64,000 nt of DNA from a virus. How positions within the stretch are numbered: position 1 is the first letter of the stretch; each line of letters opens with the position of its first letter. The stretch lies in IMG/VR virus record IMGVR_UViG_3300037230_000036, positions 1-64,000 of that record; one strand, written 5' to 3'. The position numbers and the translations under genes are program-made. Shown here in pieces: positions 32,244 through 39,559 of this stretch. The notes beneath the pieces are model-generated. The model was not told where the DNA came from. It ran no database searches and worked only from the letters and a program-made list of their open reading frames with translations.

Positions 32244-32806
32244 TGCACAATTTACTGAACCCGTATCTTCCCGCTCGCGCCGCCGCTTGGTCGCTCAAGC
32301 TGGCCGGGGCGACGATTCTTGCTGTTGGGCTCGTGCTGGCTACGAGCGGATGCACGCTCCCCGTTGCCCCAACACCCCCGTCATCGGAGCAGGCCACATT
32401 TACGAAGGTGCTGAACCAACTCGGCAGCACGCAAATCCCGTCCCTACAAGATCAGGCCAACGCGGCGATGGCTGAGACGCCGCCGAACACACACATCGCG
32501 CAATGCGCAGGCACGCTGCCCGACCCGGCCAATCCGCAAACCGGGACTGGCGCCATGTCGGTTGCGGGGGCCATTCAGAAGCTCGCCGCCGCTGCCGGGC
32601 CAAATCCGAGCGCGCTGGTGCAGACGACCGTTGCGCTCGCTTTTGCGCCCCACAGCGCGCAGTTTGATTGGGCGGCCGGGCAGATCGAGCAGGGTTGTGT
32701 CCAGGCTCTTCAGGACGCTATCAATGCCGGAAAGGCGACGGCGGCTGATCTCCAGACCATGAACATCGCGACCGTTCTTGCGCTTGCGCAGGCGGGCACT
32801 CTCTGA
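32240..32806 (+). CDS. Putative lipoprotein
   Basis: 188 aa. Export signal (LAGATILAVGLVLATSGC) ends in TSGC, a slightly non-standard lipobox; mature part starts at that Cys. The body is helical with three more cysteines and repeated Ala-rich segments. Coupled by overlaps on both sides. Function unknown. Confidence 0.55.
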   Translation: MMHNLLNPYLPARAAAWSLKLAGATILAVGLVLATSGCTLPVAPTPPSSEQATFTKVLNQLGSTQIPSLQDQANAAMAETPPNTHIAQCAGTLPDPANPQTGTGAMSVAGAIQKLAAAAGPNPSALVQTTVALAFAPHSAQFDWAAGQIEQGCVQALQDAINAGKATAADLQTMNIATVLALAQAGTL

Positions 32807-32955
32807 TGACGAGGCGCCCCAAACTGCATGCGGCGGTCCTCATTCTGGGACTGCTGGCGCTCGCCGGCTGCAACCAACTTGCGGCGGTGCAAGCCCAGGT
32901 CGATCAGCGGGCGCTTGTGCTTCCGCCGGAGCCTGGAAAGGACGTAGCGCCATGA
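32806..32955 (+). CDS. Small lipoprotein, Rz1-like o-spanin candidate
   Basis: 49 aa. Basic start, hydrophobic core and perfect lipobox (AAVLILGLLALAGC); the short mature part ends Pro-rich (LVLPPEPGKDVAP). Size and composition match outer-membrane spanins of the Rz1 type. Start overlaps the previous stop (TGATG) and stop overlaps the next start. Confidence 0.55.
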   Translation: MTRRPKLHAAVLILGLLALAGCNQLAAVQAQVDQRALVLPPEPGKDVAP

Positions 32956-33098
32956 AAACCATCGTGATCCTCGCTCTCCTGGCACTGGCAGCATGTGCGT
33001 CCGCTAGCGGAGGAGCCCCGCTGCCGCAAGGTTCGACCATCGAGCCGGGGTTCTCGCTCTTCTGCGACACGCACCCGCATCAGGGAACATGCCAATGA
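32952..33098 (+). CDS. Second small lipoprotein
   Basis: 48 aa. Signal and lipobox MKTIVILALLALAAC; mature part is Gly/Pro-rich with two Cys (FSLFCDTHPHQGTCQ). Two tiny lipoproteins in immediate tandem are unusual; one may be the o-spanin and the other a paralogue or moron. Confidence 0.55.
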   Translation: MKTIVILALLALAACASASGGAPLPQGSTIEPGFSLFCDTHPHQGTCQ

Positions 33099-33148
33099 CC
33101 CCCGTCCAGGCCGTCAACCTCGCCGCCACGAGCTACGGAGAATTTTGA
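33095..33148 (+). pseudogene. Remnant of a duplicated lipase gene start
   Basis: Reads MTPVQAVNLAATSYGEF then stops. The 26 nt from ACCCCCGTCC onward match the start of the lipase gene at 34782 with two mismatches (protein MITPVQAVTLA). It lies between overlapping ATGA and TGATG junctions, so it may still be translated as a 17-residue linker peptide. Confidence 0.6.
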
Positions 33149-33477
33149 TGGGAAGCATGTACCGGGATCAATCTCAGGCAGAGATTGAGAAAGAGCGGAG
33201 GCGGTACGAGAAAGAACTGGAGAAGGAGCGCATCGAGGACATCGATGGAGAAATCAACTGGGCCTACTCGCAGATGCGGATCATCGAGGCCTGGTTGGAA
33301 GGCGCGATCGAGCGGAACGAGGCGCTGCTATCCGACAAGGACCAGAAGCGGATCGACAAGGCGATTGTCGTAACCCGGACCGGACTGAAGATGCTGAAGA
33401 AGGTCGTCAAGAGCCGCGCGCCGCATTTGGATACGGCGGCGTGGAAGGCTGAAGCCAAACAAACGACTCAGCAATGA
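33148..33477 (+). CDS. Coiled-coil hypothetical protein
   Basis: 109 aa from ATG 33148 (GGAG upstream). The first 60 residues are a charged coiled coil (EIEKERRRYEKELEKERIED) and the rest a basic helix. No membrane segment. The ATG overlaps the stop of the lipase-start remnant. Function unknown. Confidence 0.6.
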   Translation: MGSMYRDQSQAEIEKERRRYEKELEKERIEDIDGEINWAYSQMRIIEAWLEGAIERNEALLSDKDQKRIDKAIVVTRTGLKMLKKVVKSRAPHLDTAAWKAEAKQTTQQ

Positions 33478-33860
33478 TCCCCGATCAGATCGCCCAACTC
33501 AGCACCGTCAACACGCAGATCAACGCCGAGCCGTTTGTTCTCGACTCGCCGATGGAGCTGCCCGACACCTGGAAATGCAAGCCTGACGGCAAGGGCTGGC
33601 TCTGCCGGGACTACGTGCAGTGCAAGGCCGAGACGTTGCGTGAGGCCGGATGGGACAACGCGGCTATCCCGCTGCTGACGATCCTCTGCTACGACGAACT
33701 CGGCGATTACCATGCCGTTCTTGGTGTCGCCGATGGGCCGGACGTGATGATCCTCGACAACCGCGCGCCCGATATCTACCGCCGCTCGACCCCGCCCTTC
33801 GCCTATCGATGGGATCGGATACAGATCGTCGGTAGCGACGAGTTCGAGCCGCTGACGTGA
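33474..33860 (+). CDS. Transglutaminase-like cysteine protease (BTLCP type)
   Basis: 128 aa. Candidate triad in family order: Cys in WLCRDYVQCKAETL (~43), His in GDYHAVLGV (~80) and Asp in MILDNR (~93), followed by the typical Tyr-Arg-Trp motif (YRWDRIQI). Bacterial transglutaminase-like cysteine proteases are usually periplasmic or signalling-linked; here no signal peptide is seen. Phage copies occur near lysis regions. Substrate unknown. Confidence 0.7.
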   Translation: MIPDQIAQLSTVNTQINAEPFVLDSPMELPDTWKCKPDGKGWLCRDYVQCKAETLREAGWDNAAIPLLTILCYDELGDYHAVLGVADGPDVMILDNRAPDIYRRSTPPFAYRWDRIQIVGSDEFEPLT

Positions 33861-34162
33861 ACACGAGTGTCAGACTTAACGATGCCGTTTTACTTCTCGC
33901 GCACGATCTTGTGCGACCGGAAGATGGCGGGGATCACTTGCCAGTGAAGTTGGCGTCAGCTCGATCGTCTGCCGATACCATCGCGGTCGCTACCGAAATC
34001 CAAGCTGTCGTCGATGGTCTGAGGCAATCCGAGCGCGAGGCGATCGTCAACTTCATCGAGCGCTGCGCCGATAAGAGCGGCCAGCCGGCAAAGAACGTCC
34101 TCGAAAACATGGCAAGCACGATCCAGGCGCTGACCGATGGGGAAATGGAGGAGTTTCGGTGA
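33857..34162 (+). CDS. Hypothetical helical protein
   Basis: 101 aa from a GTG that overlaps the previous stop (GTGA). Helical, with a patch TEIQAVVDGLRQSEREAIVN and an acidic end. Not recognised. Confidence 0.5.
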   Translation: MNTSVRLNDAVLLLAHDLVRPEDGGDHLPVKLASARSSADTIAVATEIQAVVDGLRQSEREAIVNFIERCADKSGQPAKNVLENMASTIQALTDGEMEEFR

Positions 34163-34785
34163 CGCGAGTTGCCGCGCTCTTTGTGGAGGTTGGCGGCTGC
34201 TATTTCGGCCATCCAGACGTTGATCCATGGGATGAAACGCGCGACGCCAGAAAATATCATGGGCCGCATCCAGTCGTGGCGCATCCGCCCTGTCAACGCT
34301 GGGGACGGTTCTGGCACGGCTCGACCAGGAAGCCGCATCAATTCACACTCGGCGACGACGCCGGTTGCTTTGCTACTGCGTTGAATGCCGTTCGCACTTA
34401 CGGCGGTGTGTTGGAGCACCCTGCCGACAGTCGGGCGTTCGGGCATTTTGGACTACCGATCCCTAAGCGCGGATCGGGGTGGACCATCGCCGACGATCAT
34501 GGCGGGCGATCCTGCTACGTCGAGCAGGGTCACTATGGCCATGAGGCGCGCAAGGCAACGTGGCTCTATGCGGTCGGCGTAGAGTTCCCTGCGCTGAATT
34601 GGGAACGTGGCGAACAGAAAATCCCGCAGTGGATGACCGACCGCTACGGCTATGCCAAGGCTCGCAAAATAGGCGTCGTCGCGATGGTTGGCGGCAAGGA
34701 CAAGACCGCAATCCGCAACCGGACACCCGAACCGTTCCGAGACATACTGCTCAGTATCGCTAGGAGTGTGACGGCATTCCGATGA
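34159..34785 (+). CDS. Cytosine-methyltransferase-like phage protein lacking clear SAM motifs
   Basis: 208 aa from GTG 34159. Contains HPPCQRWGRFWHG, in which PPCQ resembles the catalytic motif IV of C5-cytosine methylases, and LEHPADSRAF, which stands where ENV/ENP motif VI would be. The Gly-rich SAM loop at the N-terminus is reduced (FVEVGGCYFG). Could be a base-modifying or base-recognising derivative. Seen in phages as an uncharacterised family; specific reaction unknown. Confidence 0.5.
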   Translation: MTRVAALFVEVGGCYFGHPDVDPWDETRDARKYHGPHPVVAHPPCQRWGRFWHGSTRKPHQFTLGDDAGCFATALNAVRTYGGVLEHPADSRAFGHFGLPIPKRGSGWTIADDHGGRSCYVEQGHYGHEARKATWLYAVGVEFPALNWERGEQKIPQWMTDRYGYAKARKIGVVAMVGGKDKTAIRNRTPEPFRDILLSIARSVTAFR

Positions 34786-35447
34786 TAACCCCCGTCCAAG
34801 CCGTCACCCTCGCCAAAGCGATTTACAACCCAGGCCCGAGCGACTTCGACTGGCACGGCGGCTGTGGCTTCGTCACCCTCGGCGTGAGGCATCTACCGGA
34901 CTGCGATGTTGTCGTGCCGGAAGGATCGATCACGACGCTGGATTGGTTCCGAGACGCGCTGTCTGAGGCTGGCGCGGCGATCCCCGGTTTTGAGGCGCTG
35001 GGGCCGATCCCGTTCGGATTCGCGCTGAAGCTGCCCGAAGCGCACCGGGATTTGGAGCCGTTGCTGCGGCCGGGAATCCCGACAGTCTACAGCGGGCACA
35101 GCCTTGGAGCCGTGACGGCCATTCTGCTAGCCGGGATGCATGTCTTAGCCGGCGGAAACCTCGGCGGGGTCTTCGCATTCGAGCCGCCTCGGGCCGGAAC
35201 CGCGCTGCTAACGAAACTGCTCGCCCCGTATCCGCTCTACCTGACGATCAACGGGATGGACCCCGTGCCGCATCTCCCCACCCCGCCGTGGGAGCGCCCG
35301 CGCGAGGCTGTGCGGCTGGACGCGGCACCGGCGGGGATCCTGGCCTACGATCCAATCAAGTGGCACGCGATCGGGCTCGTTGCGGCTGGCGTCGCGGCAT
35401 ATGAGGCGTCTAACTCGGCGGCGCTCTCCCCGCCGGACCGCGCGTAG
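34782..35447 (+). CDS. Alpha/beta-hydrolase, class 3 lipase-like
   Basis: 221 aa. The nucleophile elbow is textbook (VYSGHSLGAVTA, Ser near 108). The likely acid is Asp in TINGMDPVPHLP (~157), and the His is in IKWHAIGL (~198). No signal peptide, so it would act in the cytoplasm or after lysis on membrane lipids. A duplicated fragment of its 5' end remains at 33095-33148. Confidence 0.75.
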   Translation: MITPVQAVTLAKAIYNPGPSDFDWHGGCGFVTLGVRHLPDCDVVVPEGSITTLDWFRDALSEAGAAIPGFEALGPIPFGFALKLPEAHRDLEPLLRPGIPTVYSGHSLGAVTAILLAGMHVLAGGNLGGVFAFEPPRAGTALLTKLLAPYPLYLTINGMDPVPHLPTPPWERPREAVRLDAAPAGILAYDPIKWHAIGLVAAGVAAYEASNSAALSPPDRA

Positions 35448-35499
35448 CGGCATACCACAGAATCGCGGCGACGATCGGAAGCCAGGGCCAGAGGGTCAT
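35410..35499 (-). CDS. Tiny membrane peptide
   Basis: 29 aa: MTLWPWLPIVAAILWYAAT followed by a short Arg/Pro tail. Starts at an ATGA overlap with the 35496 gene and overlaps the 3' end of the convergent lipase gene by 38 nt. A single membrane span with no known match. Confidence 0.4.
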   Translation of the reverse strand: MTLWPWLPIVAAILWYAATRGPAGRAPPS

Positions 35500-35951
35500 G
35501 GTCTGGTGGTTAGGGCGCGGATAACCGCCGAGGCGCCGTAGATTTCAGCAGCGTCCAATTCCTGCGCGCACCGCTCTCGCTCGGCGGTGGCTACTTCGGC
35601 CCGAAAGTCGTCGAGGGTGATGGCCAACTCCTCGATCATGCCATGAACGGTCGACTGTGTCGTGATCCGTTCGTACCATGCCTTGCTCGCAGCCTCTCTC
35701 GCCTCAGCGGTCGTCGGCTCGTTGGACTTGGCACGTCCGGCATCGACCAATACGCTTACTGCTCGGTCGATATTGTATGGCGCTGATGTACGGGCTTGGG
35801 CAGCGAAGTCGTCGAGATAGGCAAACAGCTCGTCTCGTGTGATCAACGCCATATCGGGATAGTCTGCCGGGCTCGTGCGATCGTCCTTCTCCAACAATCC
35901 CCGCCAGATTGCCTCTCGCGTCTCAACGCTCGGTTCACGATCTTGCGTCAT
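35496..35951 (-). CDS. Hypothetical protein
   Basis: 151 aa from ATG 35951, preceded by GAGGGAGAGAG; an upstream in-frame ATG at 35972 lies inside the repeat end at 35970-36003. Acidic helical protein (DELFAYLDDFAAQA; MIEELAITLDDFRAEVATAE). No family recognised. Confidence 0.55.
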   Translation of the reverse strand: MTQDREPSVETREAIWRGLLEKDDRTSPADYPDMALITRDELFAYLDDFAAQARTSAPYNIDRAVSVLVDAGRAKSNEPTTAEAREAASKAWYERITTQSTVHGMIEELAITLDDFRAEVATAERERCAQELDAAEIYGASAVIRALTTRP

Positions 35952-35969
35952 TACTCTCTCCCTCTCATC

Positions 35970-36003
35970 CATGCTTATCCGGTTAGGACACACAGGAGCT
36001 ACC
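35970..36003 (-). repeat. Orphan right end of the TATCCGG inverted-repeat cassette family
   Basis: Read on the - strand: TAGCTCCTGTGTGTCC then TAACCGGATAAGCATGG. This is the near-inverse of the left ends at 46747-46785 and 58708-58746 and ends like the right ends at 47084 and 58265. No matching left end was found within about 1 kb on that strand, so any former cassette has decayed. Confidence 0.6.
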
Positions 36004-36011
36004 AGTTGCCC

Positions 36012-36143
36012 CTATCCGCACTCAACCCACCCGCGCCACGCCGGGTCCGGGTTTTCTCGACAGTCCCACCTGTCCATCCTGACGCAGGCGCTCAAGATGA
36101 GGCAGAGGAGGAATAGGGCGGTTAGTTTTGTAATGTGTGCCAT
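36012..36143 (-). CDS. Small lipoprotein
   Basis: 43 aa. Signal KLTALFLLCLILSAC with a good lipobox (LSAC), then a short mature part rich in Trp, Asp and Arg with two further cysteines. Start overlaps the stop region of the upstream gene. Function unknown; small phage lipoproteins can block reinfection. Confidence 0.5.
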   Translation of the reverse strand: MAHITKLTALFLLCLILSACVRMDRWDCRENPDPAWRGWVECG

Positions 36144-36144
36144 A

Positions 36145-36780
36145 TCAGCTTACCGCGTGTTTTTCGATGGCGACTGAAGCTTCTCGGCCCTTAAGTTCGG
36201 CCACTGAAAATTCATACGCCGCCAACAACGCTGCATCATCTGCCGTGCGCCAGTCATCTACATATCCAGCGACGGTTCCGATCTTCTTGTCGCCGATATC
36301 CCATTTCACGCGCGCACCTAACCTCGCCTCGAAATTGTCAGGATCGCGGCTGAACTCCGCGTAAAGAGGGGGATAAATATATCCGTCGTTATGGTCACGA
36401 CATAAGCGAAACCAATGATCATTCAGCGCGTGTTGTTCGTCAGTCCAGCGCCATTCAGGATGACTGGCAACTTGGCCCGGATCGTAGATCAAGAACGAAA
36501 TGTTGCACCAATCACAGACTTCGCCATCCTCGATGCTTTCCAGCCCATAAGATGGGCATGTATGGCCCGCAGGCCACTTCTGATCGACCACCCAAGACAG
36601 ATACCACTTGCTCGGTGGAGCCGCCTGCATGGCCACCAATGACCCATTAGGTGCCGTATCACTAATTCTGAACGCCATATCCTCCATAGGAGGAAATGGA
36701 TGTCCGCTCGCATGAATTCGGCCCAGCGAGAACTGCGCTATGTAACTCAGCAGAAGGATTCGCGCGCGTTCTTTCTTCAC
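36145..36780 (-). CDS. Hypothetical protein with Cys pairs
   Basis: 211 aa from GTG 36780, chosen because GGAGG lies 9 nt upstream; the open frame continues 5' only to a poor TTG. Contains GHTCPSYG and VCDWCN, a possible zinc site, and a C-terminal segment RLGARVKWDIGDKKIGTVAG that looks like a small beta-barrel. Family not recognised. Confidence 0.5.
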   Translation of the reverse strand: MKKERARILLLSYIAQFSLGRIHASGHPFPPMEDMAFRISDTAPNGSLVAMQAAPPSKWYLSWVVDQKWPAGHTCPSYGLESIEDGEVCDWCNISFLIYDPGQVASHPEWRWTDEQHALNDHWFRLCRDHNDGYIYPPLYAEFSRDPDNFEARLGARVKWDIGDKKIGTVAGYVDDWRTADDAALLAAYEFSVAELKGREASVAIEKHAVS

Positions 36781-36782
36781 AG

Positions 36783-36875
36783 TCAAAATCCTCCAAATGC
36801 GTGTTTGGGCACAACCCAAAATCCAGCCGCAGCGTATGGTCCTAACATCAACAAAGCGGCTATGTAGGGGGCCAT
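36783..36875 (-). CDS. Tiny membrane peptide
   Basis: 30 aa (MAPYIAALLMLGPYAAAGFW, then VVPKHAFGGF). GGAGG lies 7 nt upstream of the ATG, and the stop is just before the next gene's GTG. One hydrophobic span. A further 19-codon ORF (MTADDHACTAAEEDYLWPPT) links it to the gene at 36919. Confidence 0.4.
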   Translation of the reverse strand: MAPYIAALLMLGPYAAAGFWVVPKHAFGGF

Positions 36876-36918
36876 AGATAATCCTCCTCGGCGGCGGTGC
36901 ACGCGTGGTCGTCAGCGG

Positions 36919-37188
36919 TCATTGCTCGTGAAACCCAAGCCGCACCATCGCCTCCAGGAACCGGCGCGCAACGTCTCGCGGCTCCATCTTCGGGTCCATC
37001 TTGATCGTCGGCGGGGCGCCGGCGCAGATCGTCAGGCCGGGGATCGAGACGCACGCCGGCTCCAGGTTCACCGGCCCACTGATGGGCGCCACCCAGTTCT
37101 TCAGGTCAAAATGGGAGGTTTCCGCGCTCTGCCCCCACGCTGCCGGAGCGGCGAGACACAGGGCGGCGATGAGGGCGAGGCGGGTCAT
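36919..37188 (-). CDS. Small secreted protein
   Basis: 89 aa with a clear signal peptide (MTRLALIAALCLAAPAAWGQ). The mature part has two Cys (EPACVSIPGLTICAG) that could form a disulfide and a C-terminal helix. Overlaps the upstream gene stop. Function unknown. Confidence 0.6.
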   Translation of the reverse strand: MTRLALIAALCLAAPAAWGQSAETSHFDLKNWVAPISGPVNLEPACVSIPGLTICAGAPPTIKMDPKMEPRDVARRFLEAMVRLGFHEQ

Positions 37189-37709
37189 GGCATCGGCAAC
37201 CTTTTCGGGTTTTCACAGGTCGGGCACGGCTGGTAATGCCCACGAGTACACCGCGGGCACTTGATCCAACCGTCTCCAGCGCAGGTCTCGCATCCTTGTC
37301 GAATATCGGACGCGGCACCATTCCCGCCCATCCGCGCCCGGATCGCATCGAAATCGTCGGCGGCTCTAGTGGCCATCACTCTTTCTCCGACCCAGACCGC
37401 CATCCTCCGCGACGCCGGGGGCTCATGCGTTAGCGCGATATGATCCGGAGTTTCCGATGGTGGATTGCCGCTCTCACAGGCCGGGGGTTCGTCGGTCGCG
37501 GGGTCGACCACGAACGGAATGCGAGCGCGTCGCTCAAACAAAGTCTCTATCCATCCCTGCTTCCGCCGCTCGTCGCGATAGGCGGTGATGCACGCGGTCG
37601 CGGTCTCGGCGAGCTCCTGACCCGTGAAGCATCCCATGATGATCGGGTCGTCGCGCACCATTGCGGTCATCGCCGCTTCTAGGGCGGTGGGGTCGATAGG
37701 ATCGGTCAT
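37185..37709 (-). CDS. Hypothetical protein with DnaJ-type zinc ribbon
   Basis: 174 aa. N-terminal helical region (EAAMTAMVRDDPIIMGCFTG) of unknown role. The C-terminus has CETCAGDGWIKCPRC and then CPTCENP, matching CxxCxGxG-type zinc-binding repeats. Located in the recombination operon just downstream of recT. Confidence 0.6.
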   Translation of the reverse strand: MTDPIDPTALEAAMTAMVRDDPIIMGCFTGQELAETATACITAYRDERRKQGWIETLFERRARIPFVVDPATDEPPACESGNPPSETPDHIALTHEPPASRRMAVWVGERVMATRAADDFDAIRARMGGNGAASDIRQGCETCAGDGWIKCPRCTRGHYQPCPTCENPKRLPMP

Positions 37710-37731
37710 GTGGTCTGCCCTTCCTGGTTGC

Positions 37732-39333
37732 CTATTCCGCCGCCTCCCACGCCGCGACGTGCTGCCACTGTCGCTCGATCGCCGTATTGGCCAGCACTCC
37801 CTCGTTCGCTCCGGCTTCTCGCTGGTACTGCTGGATCAGATCCGCGTTACGCCCGAGCAGGCGCGCGAGGTCGGCGGTGTTTTGCGCGGTCTTGAGCCGA
37901 GGCAGAAACTGCGCCGCGTACCAGGCGGACCAGTTCGCGCGGCCGGCGTGGCGGGTGGGCTCCAGGCGCAGGCTCTCCCGGTCGTACCAGTCGCTGCGGT
38001 GGGGACGCTGCGGGGGCGCCACAGCGCGGGGAGCCGAGGCGGGCGTTGGAGCAAGCGGCAACTCGGCTTCGCGGGCTGGTGCGGCTGGCGCCGGGCTTCC
38101 ACCGGCCTCCCCGTGCGATACCGGGTTCGTCAGCAAGTCTGGTGCTGTGCGTGGCCGCTCGTCCTCCGCAGGGACGTACTGCCGGGCATTGGTCTCACTA
38201 AAGGTTCCAGGCGGATCATCGACGGGTTCGCCATCGGCTGTCTCCCCGCGTTTTCCCTTCGGTTCATCGGCCTCTGCCCGCTCTGGGATGGGGTCGGCCG
38301 GGGGCGGAGGGGAGCCCGCTGATCCCGGCCGCTGCACCGGGTCGCCCGGCGGCAGCTTGTGCGCGAAGGCTTCCTCGACCGCGCGGACGTGATCGGGGAA
38401 CTCGCCGCGATATTGTGACAGGAGGTCGGCGCTGGCGTCGCGCATCCGCGCCACGGACTCCGGTCGACCATCCTCGATGTTGTGCATCATCCGGCCGCGC
38501 CATTCCTCGATCGTGCCGAGCTCGATCTGCTTGGTGCCGGTGTCGATCACAAATTTGCGATGGTCGAGATCGGTGGCAGTCGGGGCGCCGGCGCGTTCGT
38601 CCGGGGCTGGGGACGCCATGCCCTCAATCACCACGCCGCGCATCGGATCGATGTAGCTGTGTTTGCCGCGCTCCTCGTGGGCCTCTTCCATGACGGCGGC
38701 GTTGACCATCAGGTTAACCGGCATGTCGCGGGCGAGGCGACGGCGCGGCGTCTTCTCGCACATTGCCGGGAAACCAATCTCCGCGTCGTTCCACGGCGAA
38801 TCGGATTTCTTCGCGCCAGGGCTGCGGCCTTTGACGAACATCAGCTCGTCGATGTCCATGACGCGGACAATGCTGCTGTGGCCGGGCCGGCTCGCGGTGG
38901 CCCACGCGCCGAGGATGCGCCGGCCGCGACCTGCGCCGAGTTCCGGCTTGTGGTGCACGTAGGCAGTGCTGCCGAGCTCGAAATCGAATTGATCGCCTTC
39001 CCGCACGACGGCGCCATTGATCGTGAAGCCGGATCGGCCCGCGAGGGTCGCGTAGCCGCGGTAGCCGATTACAGGCTGAGCCTTCCCGGCGAAGGGGATC
39101 ATGTAGAACTGGCCGAGCGCCCCATCGGCCTCGAGCCCGAGGACGGCCGCCGTCATCGCCGCCTGGATGATCGATGGCACCGAGCAGTTCTGCAGGCTCG
39201 GCGTCTTCTCCAGCGAGACGAGGATCGTGCGTAGCAGCTTTTCGGGGGCGAGCCCGCTACCCCTCAGAGCCTCGGCAAAATGGGGCATCAGCGGGGTAAG
39301 CTGCCGTTCGATGACGGCGAGTTCCTGGGGCAT
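37732..39333 (-). CDS. recT: RecT-family single-strand annealing protein with long C-terminal extension
   Basis: 533 aa from ATG 39333 (GGGAG upstream); the frame is open further 5' but overlaps another gene. Residues ~20-270 carry RecT features: LRTILVSLEKTPSLQNCSVP, AVLGLEADGALGQFYMIPFA, PVIGYRGYATLAGRSG, RRLARDMPVNL. The C-terminal ~250 residues are a disordered Pro/Ala/Glu linker and a terminal Trp-rich helical domain not typical of RecT (usual length ~270-350 aa). With the YqaJ exonuclease upstream it forms a phage recombination pair. Confidence 0.88.
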   Translation of the reverse strand: MPQELAVIERQLTPLMPHFAEALRGSGLAPEKLLRTILVSLEKTPSLQNCSVPSIIQAAMTAAVLGLEADGALGQFYMIPFAGKAQPVIGYRGYATLAGRSGFTINGAVVREGDQFDFELGSTAYVHHKPELGAGRGRRILGAWATASRPGHSSIVRVMDIDELMFVKGRSPGAKKSDSPWNDAEIGFPAMCEKTPRRRLARDMPVNLMVNAAVMEEAHEERGKHSYIDPMRGVVIEGMASPAPDERAGAPTATDLDHRKFVIDTGTKQIELGTIEEWRGRMMHNIEDGRPESVARMRDASADLLSQYRGEFPDHVRAVEEAFAHKLPPGDPVQRPGSAGSPPPPADPIPERAEADEPKGKRGETADGEPVDDPPGTFSETNARQYVPAEDERPRTAPDLLTNPVSHGEAGGSPAPAAPAREAELPLAPTPASAPRAVAPPQRPHRSDWYDRESLRLEPTRHAGRANWSAWYAAQFLPRLKTAQNTADLARLLGRNADLIQQYQREAGANEGVLANTAIERQWQHVAAWEAAE

Positions 39334-39548
39334 CAGTCGGATTCTCCCGCGCGGACGATTTTTGAAAATGACGCAAACTCTCCCCGCTTTTCCATGAGTT
39401 TCATTCCATGAGGAAAGTTGAAATTGCAGCAGATTGCGCCACCGTGAACCGTATACGACCTGCGCCATGTCCAGCACGCCGTTATCTGCCATAGTCGCGC
39501 TACAAGCCGGTCACCTTCGCATAGGTCGCTGTCGTGGATTTCGGCCAT
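39333..39548 (-). CDS. Small hypothetical protein coupled to recT
   Basis: 71 aa; GAGG upstream of the ATG, and the stop overlaps the recT start (TGATG). Contains a Cys/Trp-rich centre (ACWTWRRSYTVHGGAICC) and a basic end. Not recognised; the overlap supports translation. Confidence 0.5.
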   Translation of the reverse strand: MAEIHDSDLCEGDRLVARLWQITACWTWRRSYTVHGGAICCNFNFPHGMKLMEKRGEFASFSKIVRAGESD

Positions 39549-39559
39549 GAGAATCCGCC

